64,000 nucleotides of DNA from Canna indica (GCA_034359265.1 CP136897.1:29375501-29439500), one strand, 5' to 3'. Shown: positions 45,215 through 56,717, counted from the first letter of the stretch. Notes: generated by a model not told the origin, from the letters alone. Program-made: numbers and translations.

Positions 45215-45331
45215 GGTGCAACACGAGGACTTCCGAGGGGGTCACCCATCCTAGTACTACTCTCGCCCAAGCACGCTTAACTTCGGAGTTCTGATGGGAT
45301 CCGGTGCGTTAGTGCTGGTATGATCGCACCC
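45215..45331 (-). rRNA. 5S rRNA: 5S rRNA gene, copy 97 (terminator deleted)
   Basis: Full length; only G97C. The first T-run is gone; the next, T8 at 45184-45191, lies 23 bp beyond the gene. Otherwise a healthy-looking gene, hence a good test of terminator loss. Confidence 0.95.
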
Positions 45332-45673
45332 GTCGTGCACTTCTGATCGCCGGTTAATAAGGGTGAGCGTACGAGGGATAGCTCGGGGTCATTTTCTTCG
45401 TCTCTTCGCGCGCCTTTTAGCGCCACGAGAAAAGCTGAAATCGGACAATAATGCACGGAGTTACGCCCGTTTTAAACGAAAAATAATAATTGAAATGTTA
45501 TTTTTCTTATTTATTTTCAAATTTTAATTTTTCGGGTCGGTTGGTCGATCGAGCCGGCCGAAGAGGTTGCGGCGGGCGATCGACAGATAAATTTTATGTC
45601 GACGACATCGTCCGTCCTTAACGTTTGGTTAGAAAGATTGGTAAAAAAAATGATCTCGTCGTGCAATCAAATA

Positions 45674-45790
45674 GGTGCAACACGAGGACTTCCGAGGGGG
45701 TCACCCATCCTAGTACTACTCTCGTCCAAGCACGCTTAACTTCGGAGTTCTGATGGGATCCGATGCGTTAGTGCTGGTATGATCGCACCC
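45674..45790 (-). rRNA. 5S rRNA: 5S rRNA gene, copy 98 (terminator deleted)
   Basis: Full length; G97C, G66A, C28U. Same 15-bp terminator deletion as copy 97. Confidence 0.95.
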
Positions 45791-46142
45791 GTCATGCACT
45801 TCTAATCGTCGGCTAATAAGGGTGAGCGTCCGAGGGATAGCTCGGGGTCATTTTCTTCGTCTCCTCGCGCGCCTTTTAGCGCTACGTGAAGAACTGAAAT
45901 CGGACAATAATGCACGGAGTTACGCCCGTTTTAAACGAAAAATAATAATTGAAATGTTATTTTTCTTATTTATTTACAAATTTTAATTTTTCGGGTCGGT
46001 TGGTCGATCGAGCCGGCCGTAGAGGTTGCGGCGGGGGCCGCGCGAGCGATCGACAGCCAAATTTTATGTCGACGACGTCGTCCGTCCTTAACGTTTGGTT
46101 AGAAAGATTGGTAAAAAAATGATCTCATCGTGCAATCAAATA

Positions 46143-46259
46143 GGTGCAACACGAGGACTTCCGAGGGGGTCACCCATCCTAGTACTACTCTCGCCCAAGC
46201 ACGCTTAACTTCAGAGTTCTGATGGGATCCGGTGCGTTAGTGCTGGAATGATCGCACCG
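46143..46259 (-). rRNA. 5S rRNA: 5S rRNA gene, copy 99 (terminator deleted)
   Basis: Full length; G97C, C47U, A13U, G1C. Terminator deleted; backup run T7. Partner of copy 132. Confidence 0.95.
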
Positions 46260-46616
46260 GTCATGGACTTCTGATCGTCGGCTAATAAGGGTGAGCGTCC
46301 GAGGGATAGCTCGGGGTCATTTTCTTCGTCTCTTCGCTCGCCTTTTAGCGCCACGTGAAAAGCTGAAATCGGACAATAATGCACGGAGTTACGCCCGTTT
46401 TAAACGAAAAATAATAATTGAAATGTTATTTTTCTTATTTATTTACAAATTTTAATTTTTCGGGTCGGTTGGTCGATCGAGCCGGCCGTAGAGGTTGCGG
46501 CGGGCGATCGACAGCCAAATTTTATGTCGACGACGTTGTCCATCCTTAACGTTTGGTTAGAAAGATTGGTAAAAAAAATGATCTCGTCGTGCAATCAAAT
46601 AGGTAGTAAAAAAAAA

Positions 46617-46733
46617 GGTGCAACACGAGGACTTCCCAGGGGGTCAGCCATCCTAGTACTACTCTCGCCCAAGCACGCTTAACTTCAGAGTTCTGATGGG
46701 ATCCGGTGCGTTAGTGCTGGTATGATCGCACCC
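46617..46733 (-). rRNA. 5S rRNA: 5S rRNA gene, copy 100
   Basis: Full length; G87C, C47U. Confidence 0.96.
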
Positions 46734-47101
46734 GATATGCACTTCTGATCGTCGGCTAATAAGGGTGAGCGTCCGAGGGAGAGTTCGGGGGTCATTTTCT
46801 TCATCTCTTCGAACACCTTTCAGCGCCACGTGAAAAGCTGAAATCGGACAATAATGCACGGAGTTACGCCCATTTTAAACGAAAAATAATAATTGAAATG
46901 TTATTTTTCTTATTTATTTACAAATTTTAATTTTTCGGGTGGGTTGGTCGATCGAGCCGGCCATAGAGATTGCGGCCGGCCCCGCGCGGGCGATCGACAG
47001 CCAAATTTTATGGCGACGACGTCGTCCGTCCTTAACGTTTGGTTAGAAAGATTGGTAAAAAATTAATCTCGTCGTGCAATCAAATAGGTAGTAAAAAAAC
47101 A

Positions 47102-47218
47102 AGTGCAACACGAGGACTTCCCAGGGGGTCACCCATCCTAGTACTACTCTCGCCCAAGCACGCTTAACTTCGGAATTCTGATGAGATCCGGTGTGTTAGT
47201 GCTGGTATGATCGCACCC
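47102..47218 (-). rRNA. 5S rRNA: 5S rRNA gene, copy 101
   Basis: Full length; identical allele to copy 75 (12,132 bp away), including the split terminator. Confidence 0.95.
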
Positions 47219-47575
47219 GTCATGCACTTCTGATCGTCGGCTAATAAGGGTGAGCGTCCGAGGGATAGCTCGGGGTCATTTTCTTCGTCTCTTCGCGCGC
47301 CTTTTAGCGCCACGTGAAAAGCTGAAATCGGACAATAATGCACGGAGTTACGCCCGTTCTAAACGAAAAATAATAAATGAAATGTTATATTTCTTATTTA
47401 TTTACCAATTTTAATTTTTCGGGTCGGCTGGTCGATCGAGCCGGCCGTAGAGGTTGCGGCGGGCGATCGACAGCCAAATTTTATGTCGACGATGTCGTCC
47501 GTCCTTAACGTTTGGTTAGAAAGATTGGTAAAAAAAATGATCTCGTCGTGCAATCAAATAGGTAGTAAAAAAAAA

Positions 47576-47692
47576 GGTGCAACAAGAGGACTTCCCAAGG
47601 GGTCACCCATCCTAGAACTACTCTCGCCCAAGCACACTTAACTTCGGAGTTCTGATGGGATCCGGTGCGTTAGTGCTGGTATGATCGCACCC
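47576..47692 (-). rRNA. 5S rRNA: 5S rRNA gene, copy 102
   Basis: Full length; copy 76 allele plus C95U. Confidence 0.95.
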
Positions 47693-48060
47693 GTCATGCA
47701 CTTCTGATCGTCGGCTAATAAGGGTGAGCGTCCGATGGATAGCTCGGGGTCATTTTCTTTGTCTCTTCGCGTGCCTTTTAGCGCCACGTGAAAAGCTGAA
47801 ATCGGACAATAATGCACGGAGTTACGCCCGTTTTAAACGAAAAATAATAATTGAAATGTTATTTTTCTTATTTATTTACAAATTTTAATTTTTTGGGTCG
47901 GTTGGTCGATCGAGCCGGCCGTAGAGGTTGCAGCGGGCCCCGCGCGGCCGATCGACAGCCAAATTTTATGTCGACGACGTCGTCCGTCCTTAACGTTTGG
48001 TTAGAAAGATTGGTAAAAAAAATGATCTCGTCGTGCAATCAAATAGGTAGTAAAAAAAAA

Positions 48061-48177
48061 GGTGCAACACGAGGACTTTCAAGGGGGTCACCCATCCTAG
48101 TACTACTCTCGCCCAATCACGCTTAACTTCGGAGTTTTGATGGGATCCGGTGCGTTAGTGCTGGTATGATCGCACCC
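48061..48177 (-). rRNA. 5S rRNA: 5S rRNA gene, copy 103
   Basis: Full length; same allele as copy 77. Confidence 0.95.
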
Positions 48178-48519
48178 GTCATGCACTTCTGATCGTCGGC
48201 TAATAAGGGTGAGCGTCCGAGGGATAGCTCGGGGTCATTTTCTTCGTCTCTTCGCGCGCCTTTTAGCGCCACGTGAAAAGCTGAAATCGGACAATAATGC
48301 ACGGAGTTATGCCCGTTTTAAACGAAAAATAATAATTGAAATGTTATTTTTCTTATTTATTTTCAAATTTTAATTTTTCGGGTCGGCTGGTCGATCGAGC
48401 CGGCCGTAGAGGTTGCGGCGGGCGATCGACAGATAAATTTTATGTCGACGACATCGTCCGTCCTTAACGTTTGGTTAGAAAGATTGGTAAAAAAAATGAT
48501 CTCGTCGTGCAATCAAATA

Positions 48520-48636
48520 GGTGCAACACGAGGACTTCCGAGGGGGTCACCCATCCTAGTACTACTCTCGTCCAAGCACGCTTAACTTCGGAGTTCTGAT
48601 GGGATCCGGTGCGTTAGTGCTGGTATGATCGCACCG
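48520..48636 (-). rRNA. 5S rRNA: 5S rRNA gene, copy 104 (terminator deleted)
   Basis: Full length; G97C, G66A, G1C. Terminator deleted; spacer resembles that of copy 98. Confidence 0.95.
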
Positions 48637-48993
48637 GTCATGCACTTCTGATCGTCGGCTAATAAGGGTGAGCGTCCGAGGGATAGCTCGGGGTCATTTT
48701 CTTCGTCTCTTCGCTCGCCTTTTAGCGCCACGTGAAAAGCTGAAATCGGACAATAATGCACGGAGTTACGCCCGTTTTAAACGAAAAATAATAATTGAAA
48801 TGTTATTTTTCTTATTTATTTACAAATTTTAATTTTTCGGGTCGGTTGGTCGATCGAGCCGGCCGTAGAGGTTGCGGCGGGCGATCGACAGCCAAATTTT
48901 ATGTCGACGACGTTGTCCATCCTTAACGTTTGGTTAGAAAGATTGGTAAAAAAAATGATCTCGTCGTGCAATCATATAGGTAGTAAAAAAAAA

Positions 48994-49110
48994 GGTGCAA
49001 CACGAGGACTTCCCAGGGGGTCAGCCATCCTAGTACTACTCTCGCCCAAGCACGCTTAACTTCAGAGTTCTGATGGGATCCGGTGCGTTAGTGCTGGTAT
49101 GATCACACCC
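48994..49110 (-). rRNA. 5S rRNA: 5S rRNA gene, copy 105
   Basis: Full length; G87C, C47U, C6U. First of a duplicated pair of 475-bp units. Confidence 0.96.
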
Positions 49111-49468
49111 AATATGCACTTCTGATCGTCGGCTAATAAGGGTGAGCGTCCGAGGGAGAGTTCGGGGGTCATTTTCTTCGTCTCTTCGCGCGCCTTTTAG
49201 CGCCACGTGAAAAGCTGAAATCGGACAATAATGCACGGAGTTACGCCCGTTCTAAACGAAAAATAATAAATGAAATGTTATATTTCTTATTTATTTACAA
49301 ATTTTAATTTTTCGGGTCGGCTGGTCGATCGAGCCGGCCGTAGAGGTTGCGGCGGGCGATCGACAGCCAAATTTTATGTCGACGATGTCGTCCGTCCTTA
49401 ACGTTTGGTTAGAAAGATTGGTAAAAAAAATGATCTCGTCGTGCAATCATATAGGTAGTAAAAAAAAA

Positions 49469-49585
49469 GGTGCAACACGAGGACTTCCCAGGGGGTCAGC
49501 CATCCTAGTACTACTCTCGCCCAAGCACGCTTAACTTCAGAGTTCTGATGGGATCCGGTGCGTTAGTGCTGGTATGATCACACCC
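49469..49585 (-). rRNA. 5S rRNA: 5S rRNA gene, copy 106
   Basis: Full length; same allele as copy 105. Confidence 0.96.
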
Positions 49586-49954
49586 AATATGCACTTCTGA
49601 TCGTCGGCTAATAAGGGTGAGCGTCCGAGGGAGAGTTCGGGGGTCATTTTCTTCGTCTCTTCGCGCGCCTTTTAGCGCCACGTGAAAAGCTGAAATCGGA
49701 CAATAATGCACGGAGTTACGCCCGTTCTAAACGAAAAATAATAAATGAAATGTTATTTTTCTTATTTATTTACAAATTTTAATTTTTCGGGTCGGTTGGT
49801 CGATCGAGCCGGCCGAGGAGGTTGCGGCGGGACCCGCGCGGGCGATCGACAGCCAAATTTTATGTCGACGACGTCGTCCGTCCTTAACGTTTGCATAGAA
49901 AGATTGGTAAAAAAAATGATCTCGTCGTGCAATCAAATAGGTAGTAAAAAAAAA

Positions 49955-50071
49955 GGTGAAACACGAGGACTTCCCAGGGGGTCACCCATCCTAGTACTAC
50001 TCTCGCCCAAGCACGCTTAACTACGGAGTTCTGATGGGATCCGGTGCGTTAGTGCTGGTATGATCGCACCT
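49955..50071 (-). rRNA. 5S rRNA: 5S rRNA gene, copy 107
   Basis: Full length; G113U, A49U, G1A. Confidence 0.96.
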
Positions 50072-50439
50072 GTCGTGCACTTCTGATCGTCGGCTAATAA
50101 GGGTGAGCGTGCGAGGGATAGCTCGGGGTCATTTTCTTCGTCTCTTCGCGCGCCTTTTAGCGCCACGTGAAAAGATGAAATCGGACAATAATGCACGGAG
50201 TTACGCCCGTTTTAAACGAAAAATAATAATTGAAATGTTATTTTTCTTATTTATTTACAAATTTTAATTTTTCGGGTCGGTTGGTCGATCGAGCCGGCCG
50301 TAGAGGTTGCGGCGGGCCCTGCGCGGGCGATCGACAGCCAAATTTTATGTCGACGACGTCGTCCGTCCTTAACGTTTGGTTAGAAAGATTGGTAAAAAAA
50401 ATGATCTCGTCGTGCAATCAAATAGGTAGTAAAAAAAAA

Positions 50440-50556
50440 GGTGCAAAACGAGGACTTCCCAGGGGGGCACCCATCCTAGTACTACTCTCGCCCAAGCACG
50501 CTTAACTTCGGAGTTCTGATGGGATCCGGTGCGTTAGTACTGGTATGATCGCACCC
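50440..50556 (-). rRNA. 5S rRNA: 5S rRNA gene, copy 108
   Basis: Full length; G110U, A90C in box C, C18U. Confidence 0.96.
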
Positions 50557-50913
50557 GTCATGCACTTCTGATCGTCGGCTAATAAGGGTGAGCATCCGAG
50601 GGATTGCTCGGGGTCATTTTCTTCGTCTCTTCGCGCTCCTTTTAGCGCCACGTGAAAAGCTGAAATCGGACAATAATGCACGGAGTTACGCCCGTTTTAA
50701 ACGAAAAATAATAATTGAAATGTTATTTTTCTTATTTATTTACAAATTTTAATTTTTCGGGTCGGTTGGTCGATCGAGCCGGCCGTAGAGGTTGCGGCGG
50801 GCGATCGACAGCCAAATTTTATGTCGACGACGTCGTCCGTCCTTAACGTTTGGTTAGAAAGATTGGTAAAAAAAATGATCTCGTCGTGCAATCAAATAGG
50901 TAGTAAAAAAAAA

Positions 50914-51030
50914 GGTGCAACACGAGGACTTCCCAGGGGGTCACCCATCAAAGTACTACTCTCGCCCAAGCACGCTTAACTTCGGAGTTCTGATTGGATC
51001 CGGTGCGTTAGTGCTAGTATGATCGCACCC
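50914..51030 (-). rRNA. 5S rRNA: 5S rRNA gene, copy 109
   Basis: Full length; G81U, A80U, C36A, C15U. Confidence 0.96.
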
Positions 51031-51398
51031 GTCGTGCACTTCTGATCGTCGGCTAATAAGGGTGAGCGTCCGAGGGATAGCTCGGGGTCATTTTCTTCGT
51101 CTCTTCGCGCAACTTTTAGCGCCACGTGAAAAGCTGAAATCGGACAATAATGCACGGAGTTACGCCCGTTCTAAACGAAAAATAATAATTGAAATGTTAT
51201 TTTTCTTATTTATTTACAAATTTTAATTTTTCGGGTCGGTTGGTCGATCGAGCCGGCCGTAGAGGTTGCGGCGGGCCCCGCGCCGGCGATCGACAGCCAA
51301 ATTTTATGTCGACGACGTCGTCCGTCCTTAACGTTTGGTTAGAAAGATTGGTAAAAAAAATGATCTCGTCGTGCAATCAAATAGGTAGTAAAAAAAAA

Positions 51399-51515
51399 GG
51401 TGCAACACGTGGACTTCCCAGGGGTTCACCCATCCTAGTACTACTCTCGCCCAAGCACGCTTAACTTCGGAGTTCTGATGGGATCCGGTGCGTTAGTGCT
51501 GGTATGAACGCACCC
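51399..51515 (-). rRNA. 5S rRNA: 5S rRNA gene, copy 110
   Basis: Full length; U106A, C91A, A8U? read from gaacgc for gatcgc (plus strand). Confidence 0.95.
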
Positions 51516-51883
51516 GTCGTGCACTTCTGATCGTCGGCTAATAAGGGTGAGCGTCCGAGGGATAGCTCGGGGTCATTTTCTTCGTCTCTTCGCGCGCCTT
51601 TTAGCGCCACGTGAAAAGATGAAATCGGACAATAATGCACGAAGTTACGCCCGTTTTAAACGAAAAATAATAATTGAAATGTTATTTTTCTTATTTATTT
51701 ACAAATTTTAATTTTTCGGGTCGGTTGGCCGATCGAGCCGGCCATAGAGGTTGCGGTGGGTCCCGCGCGGGCGATCGACAGCCAAATCTTATGTCGACGA
51801 CGTCGTCCGTCCTTAACGTTTGGTTAGAAAGATTGGTAAAAAAAATGATCTCGTCGTGCAATCAAATAGGTAGTAAAAAAAAA

Positions 51884-52000
51884 GGTGCAACACGAGGACT
51901 TCCCAGGGGGTCACCCATCCTAGTACTACTCTCGCACAAGCACGCTTATCTTCGGAGTTCTGATGGGATCCGGTGCGTTAGTGCTGGTATGATCGCACCC
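51884..52000 (-). rRNA. 5S rRNA: 5S rRNA gene, copy 111
   Basis: Full length; G65U, U52A. Confidence 0.96.
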
Positions 52001-52368
52001 GTCGTGCACTTCTGATCGTCGGCTAATAAGGGTGAGCGTCCGAGGGATAGCTCGGGGTCATTTTCTTCGTCTCTTCGCGCGCCTTTTAGCGCCACGTGAA
52101 AAGTTGAAATCGGACAATAATGCACGGAGTTACGCCCGTTTTAAACGAAAAATAATAATTGAAATGTTATTTTTCTTATTTATTTACAAATTTTAATTTT
52201 TCGGGTCGGTTGGTCGATCGAGCCGGCCGTAGAGGTTGCGGCGGGCCCCGCGCGGGCGATCAACAGCCAAATTTTATGTCGACGACGTCGTCCGTCCTTA
52301 ACGTTTGGTTAGAAAGATTGGAAAAAAAAATGATCTCGTCGTGCAATCAAATAGGTAGTAAAAAAAAA

Positions 52369-52485
52369 GGTGCAACACGAGGACTTCCCAGGGGGTCACC
52401 CATCCTAGTACTACTCTCGCCCAAGAACGCTTAATTTCGGAGTTCTGATGGGATCCGGTGCGTTAGTGCTGGTATGATCGCACCC
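52369..52485 (-). rRNA. 5S rRNA: 5S rRNA gene, copy 112
   Basis: Full length; G60U, G51A, both in box A. Confidence 0.96.
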
Positions 52486-52851
52486 GTCGTGCACTTCTGA
52501 TCGTCGGCTAATAAGGGTGAGCGTCCGAGGGATAGCTCGGGGTCATTTTCTTCGTCTTTTCGCGCCTTTTAGCGCCACGTGAAAAGATGAAATCGGACAA
52601 TAATGCACGGAGTTACGCCCGTTTTAAACGAAAAATAATAATTGAAATGTTATTTTTCTTATTTATTTACAAATTTTAATTTTTTGGGTCGGTTGGTCGA
52701 TCGAGCCGGCCGTAGAGGTTGCGGCGGGCCCCGCGCAGGCGATCGAGAGCCAAATTTTATGTCGACGACGTCGTCCGTCCTTAACGTTTGGTTAGAAAGA
52801 TTGGTAAAAAAAATGATCTCGTCGTGCAATCAAATAGGTAGTAAAAAAAAA

Positions 52852-52968
52852 GGTGCAACACGAGGACTTCCCAGGGGTTCACCCATCCTAGTACTACTCT
52901 CGCCCAAGCACGCTTAACTTCGGAGTTCTGATGGGATCCGGTGCGTTAGTGCTGGTATGATCGCACCC
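52852..52968 (-). rRNA. 5S rRNA: 5S rRNA gene, copy 113
   Basis: Full length; only C91A. First gene spacing of the strict 483-bp block. Confidence 0.97.
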
Positions 52969-53334
52969 GTCGTGCACTTCTGATCGTCGGCTAATAAGGG
53001 TGAGCGTCCGAGGGAAAGCTCGGGGTCATTTTCTTCGTATCTTCGCGCCTTTTAGCGCCACGTGAAAAGATGAAATCGGACAATAATGCACGGAGTTACG
53101 CCCGTTTTAAACGAAAAATAATAATTGAAATGTTATTTTTCTTATTTATTTACAAATTTTAATTTTTTGGGTCGGTTGGTCGATCGAGCCGGCTGTAGAG
53201 GTTGCGGCGGGCCCCGCGCGGGCGATCGAGAGCCAAATTTTATGTCGACGACGTCGTCCGTCCTTAACGTTTGGTTAGAAAGATTGGTAAAAAAAATGAT
53301 CTCGTCGTGCAATCAAATAGGTAGTAAAAAAAAA

Positions 53335-53451
53335 GGTGCAACACGAGGACTTCCCAGGGGGTCACCCATCGTAGTACTACTCTCGCCCAAGCACGCTTAA
53401 CTTCGGAGTTCTGATGGGATCCGGTGCGTTAGTGCTGGTATGATCGCACCC
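53335..53451 (-). rRNA. 5S rRNA: 5S rRNA gene, copy 114
   Basis: Full length; only G81C, shared with copies 117 and 118. Confidence 0.97.
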
Positions 53452-53817
53452 GTCGTGCACTTCTGATCGTCGGCTAATAAGGGTGAGCGTCCGAGGGAAA
53501 GCTCGGGGTCATTTTCTTCGTCTCTTCGCGCCTTTTAGCGCCACGTGAAAAGATGAAATCGGATAATAATGCACGGAGTTACGCCCGTTTTAAACGAAAA
53601 ATAATAATTGAAATGTTATTTTTCTTATTTATTTACAAATTTTAATTTTTTGGGTCGGTTGGTCGATCGAGCCGGCCGTAGAGGTTGCGGCGGTTCCCGC
53701 GCGGGCGATCGAGAGCCAAATTTTATGTCGACGACGTCGTCCGTCCTTAACGTTTGGTTAGAAAGATTGGTAAAAAAAATGATCTCGTCGTGTAATCAAA
53801 TAGGTAGTAAAAAAAAA

Positions 53818-53934
53818 GGTGCAACACGAGGACTTCCCAGGGGGTCACCCATCCTAGTACTACTCTCGCCCAAGCACGCTTAACTTCGGAGTTCTGATGG
53901 GATCCGGTGCGTTAGTGCTGGTATGATCGCACCC
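53818..53934 (-). rRNA. 5S rRNA: 5S rRNA gene, copy 115 (exact consensus)
   Basis: The only complete copy that matches my array consensus at all 117 positions. In RNA sense it opens GGGUGCGAUCAUACCAGC and closes GUGUUGCACC, so the ends pair as helix I. Box A (50-64, GUUAAGCGUGCUUGG region), intermediate element (67-72) and box C (80-97, GGAUGGGUGACCCCCUG region) are intact. It has the TATA-like box, -1 C and a T9 terminator. 5S RNA binds uL18 and uL5 and joins the 60S subunit. This is the best candidate for an expressed copy. Confidence 0.98.
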
Positions 53935-54300
53935 GTCGTGCACTTCTGATCGTCGGCTAATAAGGGTGAGCGTCCGAGGGAAAGCTCGGGGTCATTTTCT
54001 TCGTCTCTTCGCGCCTTTTAGCGCCACGTGAAAAGATGAAATCGGACAATAATGCACGGAGTTACGCCCGTTTTAAACGAAAAATAATAATTGAAATGTT
54101 ATTTTTCTTATTTATTTACAAATTTTAATTTTTTGGGTCGGTTGGTCGATCGAGCCGGCCGTAGAGGTTGCGGCGGGCCCCGCGCGGGCGATCGAGAGCC
54201 AAATTTTATGTCGACGACGTCGTCCGTCCTTAACGTTTGGTTAGAAAGATTGGTAAAAAAAATGATCTCGTCGTGCAATCAAATAGGTAGTAAAAAAAAA

Positions 54301-54417
54301 GGTGCAACACGAGTACTTCCCAGGGGGTCACCCATCCTAGTACTACTCTCGCCCAAGCACGCTTAACTTCGGAGTTCTGATGGGATCCGGTGCGTTAGTG
54401 CTGGTATGATCGCACCC
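54301..54417 (-). rRNA. 5S rRNA: 5S rRNA gene, copy 116
   Basis: Full length; only C104A. Confidence 0.97.
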
Positions 54418-54783
54418 GTCGTGCACTTCTGATCGTCGGCTAATAAGGGTGAGCGTCCGAGGGATAGCTCGGGGTCATTTTCTTCGTCTCTTCGCGCCTT
54501 TTAGCACCACGTGAAAAGCTAAAATCGGACAATAATCCACGGAGTTACGCCCTTTTTAAACGAAAAATAATAATTGAAATGTTATTTTTCTTGTTTATTT
54601 ACAAATTTTAATTTTTCGGGTCGGTTGGTCGATCGAGCCGGCCGTAGAGGTTGCGGCGGGCCCCGCGCGGGCGATCGAGAGCCAAATTTTATGTCGACGA
54701 CGTCGTCCGTCCTTAACGTTTGGTTAGAAAGATTGGTAAAAAAAATGATCTCGTCGTGCAATCAAATAGGTAGTAAAAAAAAA

Positions 54784-54900
54784 GGTGCAACACGAGGACT
54801 TCCCAGGGGGTCACCCATCGTAGTACTACTCTCGCCCAAGCACGCTTAACTTCGAAGTTCTGATGGGATCCGGTGCGTTAGTGCTGGTATGATCGCACCC
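54784..54900 (-). rRNA. 5S rRNA: 5S rRNA gene, copy 117
   Basis: Full length; G81C, C46U. Confidence 0.97.
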
Positions 54901-55266
54901 GTCGTGCACTTCTGATCGTCGGCTAATAAGGGTGAGCGTCCGAGGGAAAGCTCGGGGTCATTTTCTTCGTCTCTTCGCGCCTTTTAGCGCCACGTGAAAA
55001 GATGAAATCGGACAATAATGCACGGAGTTACGCCCGTTTTAAACGAAAAATAATAATTGAAATGTTATTTTTCTTATTTATTTACAAATTTTAATTTTTT
55101 CGGTCGTTTGGTCGATCGAGCCGGCCGTAGAGGTTGCGGCGGGCCCCGCGCGGGCGATCGAGAGCCAAATTTTATGTCGACGACGTCGTCCGTCCTTAAC
55201 GTTTGGTTAGAAAGATTGGTAAAAAAAATGATCTCGTCGTGTAATCAAATAGGTAGTAAAAAAAAA

Positions 55267-55383
55267 GGTGCAACACGAGGACTTCCCAGGGGGTCACCCA
55301 TCGTAGTACTACTCTCGCCCAAGCATGCTTAACTTCGGAGTTCTGATGGGATCCGGTGCGTTAGTGCTGGTATGATCGCACCC
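55267..55383 (-). rRNA. 5S rRNA: 5S rRNA gene, copy 118
   Basis: Full length; G81C, G58A. Confidence 0.97.
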
Positions 55384-55749
55384 GTCGTGCACTTCTGATC
55401 GTCGGCTAATAAGGGTGAGCGTCCGAGGGAAAGCTCTGGGTCATTTTCTTCGTCTCTTCGCGCCTTTTAGCGCCACGTGAAAAGATGAAATCGGACAATA
55501 ATGCACGGAGTTACGCCCGTTTTAAACGAAAAATAATAATTGAAATGTTATTTTTCTTATTTATGTACAAATTTTAATTTTTTGGGTCGGTTGGTCGATC
55601 GAGCCGGCCGTAGAGGTTGCGGCGGGCCCCGCGCGGGTGATCGAGAGCCAAATTTTATGTCGACGACGTCGTCCATCCTTAACGTTTGGTTAGAAAGATT
55701 GGTAAAAAAAATGATCTCGTCGTGCAATCAAATAGGTAGTAAAAAAAAA

Positions 55750-55866
55750 GGTGCAACACGAGGACTTCCCAGGGGGTCACCCATCCTAGTACTACTCTCG
55801 CCCAAGCACGCTTAACTTCGGAGTTCTGATGGGATCCGGTGCGTTAGTGCTGGTATGTTCGCACCC
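55750..55866 (-). rRNA. 5S rRNA: 5S rRNA gene, copy 119
   Basis: Full length; only U9A. Confidence 0.97.
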
Positions 55867-56232
55867 GTCGTGCACTTCTGATCGTCGGCTAATAAGGGTG
55901 AGCGTCCGAGGGATAGCTCGGGGTCATTTTCTTCGTCTCTTCGCGCCTTTTAGCACCACGTGAAAAGCTAAAATCGGACAATAATGCACGGAGTTACGCC
56001 CTTTTTAAACGAAAAATAATAATTGAAATGTTTTTTTTCTTGTTTATTTACAAATTTTAATTTTTCGGGTCGGTTGGTCGATCGAGCCGGCCGTAGAGGT
56101 TGCGGCGGGCCCCGCGCGGGCGATCGAGAGCCAAATTTTATGTCGACGACGTCGTCCGTCCTTAACGTTTGGTTAGAAAGATTGGTAAAAAAAATGATCT
56201 CGTCGTGCAAACAAATATGTAGTAAAAAAAAA

Positions 56233-56349
56233 GGTGCAACACGAGGACTTCCCAGGGGGTCACCCATCCTAGTACTACACTCGCCCAAGCACGCTTAACT
56301 TCGGAGTTCCGATGGGATCCGGTGCGTTAGTGCTGGTATGATCGCACCC
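56233..56349 (-). rRNA. 5S rRNA: 5S rRNA gene, copy 120
   Basis: Full length; A71U in the intermediate element and A40G. Confidence 0.97.
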
Positions 56350-56717
56350 GTCGTGCACTTCTGATCGTCGGCTAATAAGGGTGAGCGTCCGAGGGATAGC
56401 TCGGGGTCATTTTCTTCGTCTCTTCGCGCGCCTTTTAGCACCACGTGAAAAGCTAAAATCGGACAATAATGCACGGAGTTACGCCCGTTTTAAACGAAAA
56501 ATAATAATTGAAATGTTATTTTTCTTGTTTATTTACAAATTTTAATTTTTCGGGTCGGTTGGTCGATCGAGCCGGCCCTAGAGATTGCGGCGGGCCCCGC
56601 GCGGGCGATCGACAGCCAAATTTTATGTCGACGACGTCGTCCGTCCTTAATGTTTGGTTAGAAAGATTGGTAAAAAAAATGTTCTCGTCGTGCAATCAAA
56701 TAGGTAGTAAAAAAGAA

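Larger units (their letters stand above)
46709..48342. repeat. Dispersed duplicate, right copy (~1.6 kb)
   Basis: Matches 34577-36210. Here the left flank is an intact gene (copy 100), while in the left copy it is a broken one. Confidence 0.85.
48880..49740. repeat. Duplicated 475-bp unit
   Basis: Copies 105 and 106 with their upstream flanks are nearly identical; both lack the 11-bp GCGGGC segment. Confidence 0.8.
52369..56349. repeat. Homogeneous 483-bp unit block
   Basis: Copies 112-120 are spaced exactly 483 bp apart. The common features are cttcgcgcctttt (2 bp shorter than cgcgcgcc), gatcgagagcc in the spacer and gtcgtgcac upstream. Genes differ from the consensus at 0-2 sites. Confidence 0.88.

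Noticed and set aside
51189..51464. A 91-codon plus-strand open frame that recurs in dozens of units (this is one example)
   Set aside because: It runs from the AT-rich spacer into the antisense of the 5S gene. Its lysine run is the Pol III terminator and its Arg/Gly part is the GC-rich spacer. The common 11-bp and 15-bp deletions and one-base terminator changes alter or break it. Repeat homogenisation alone explains its conservation.
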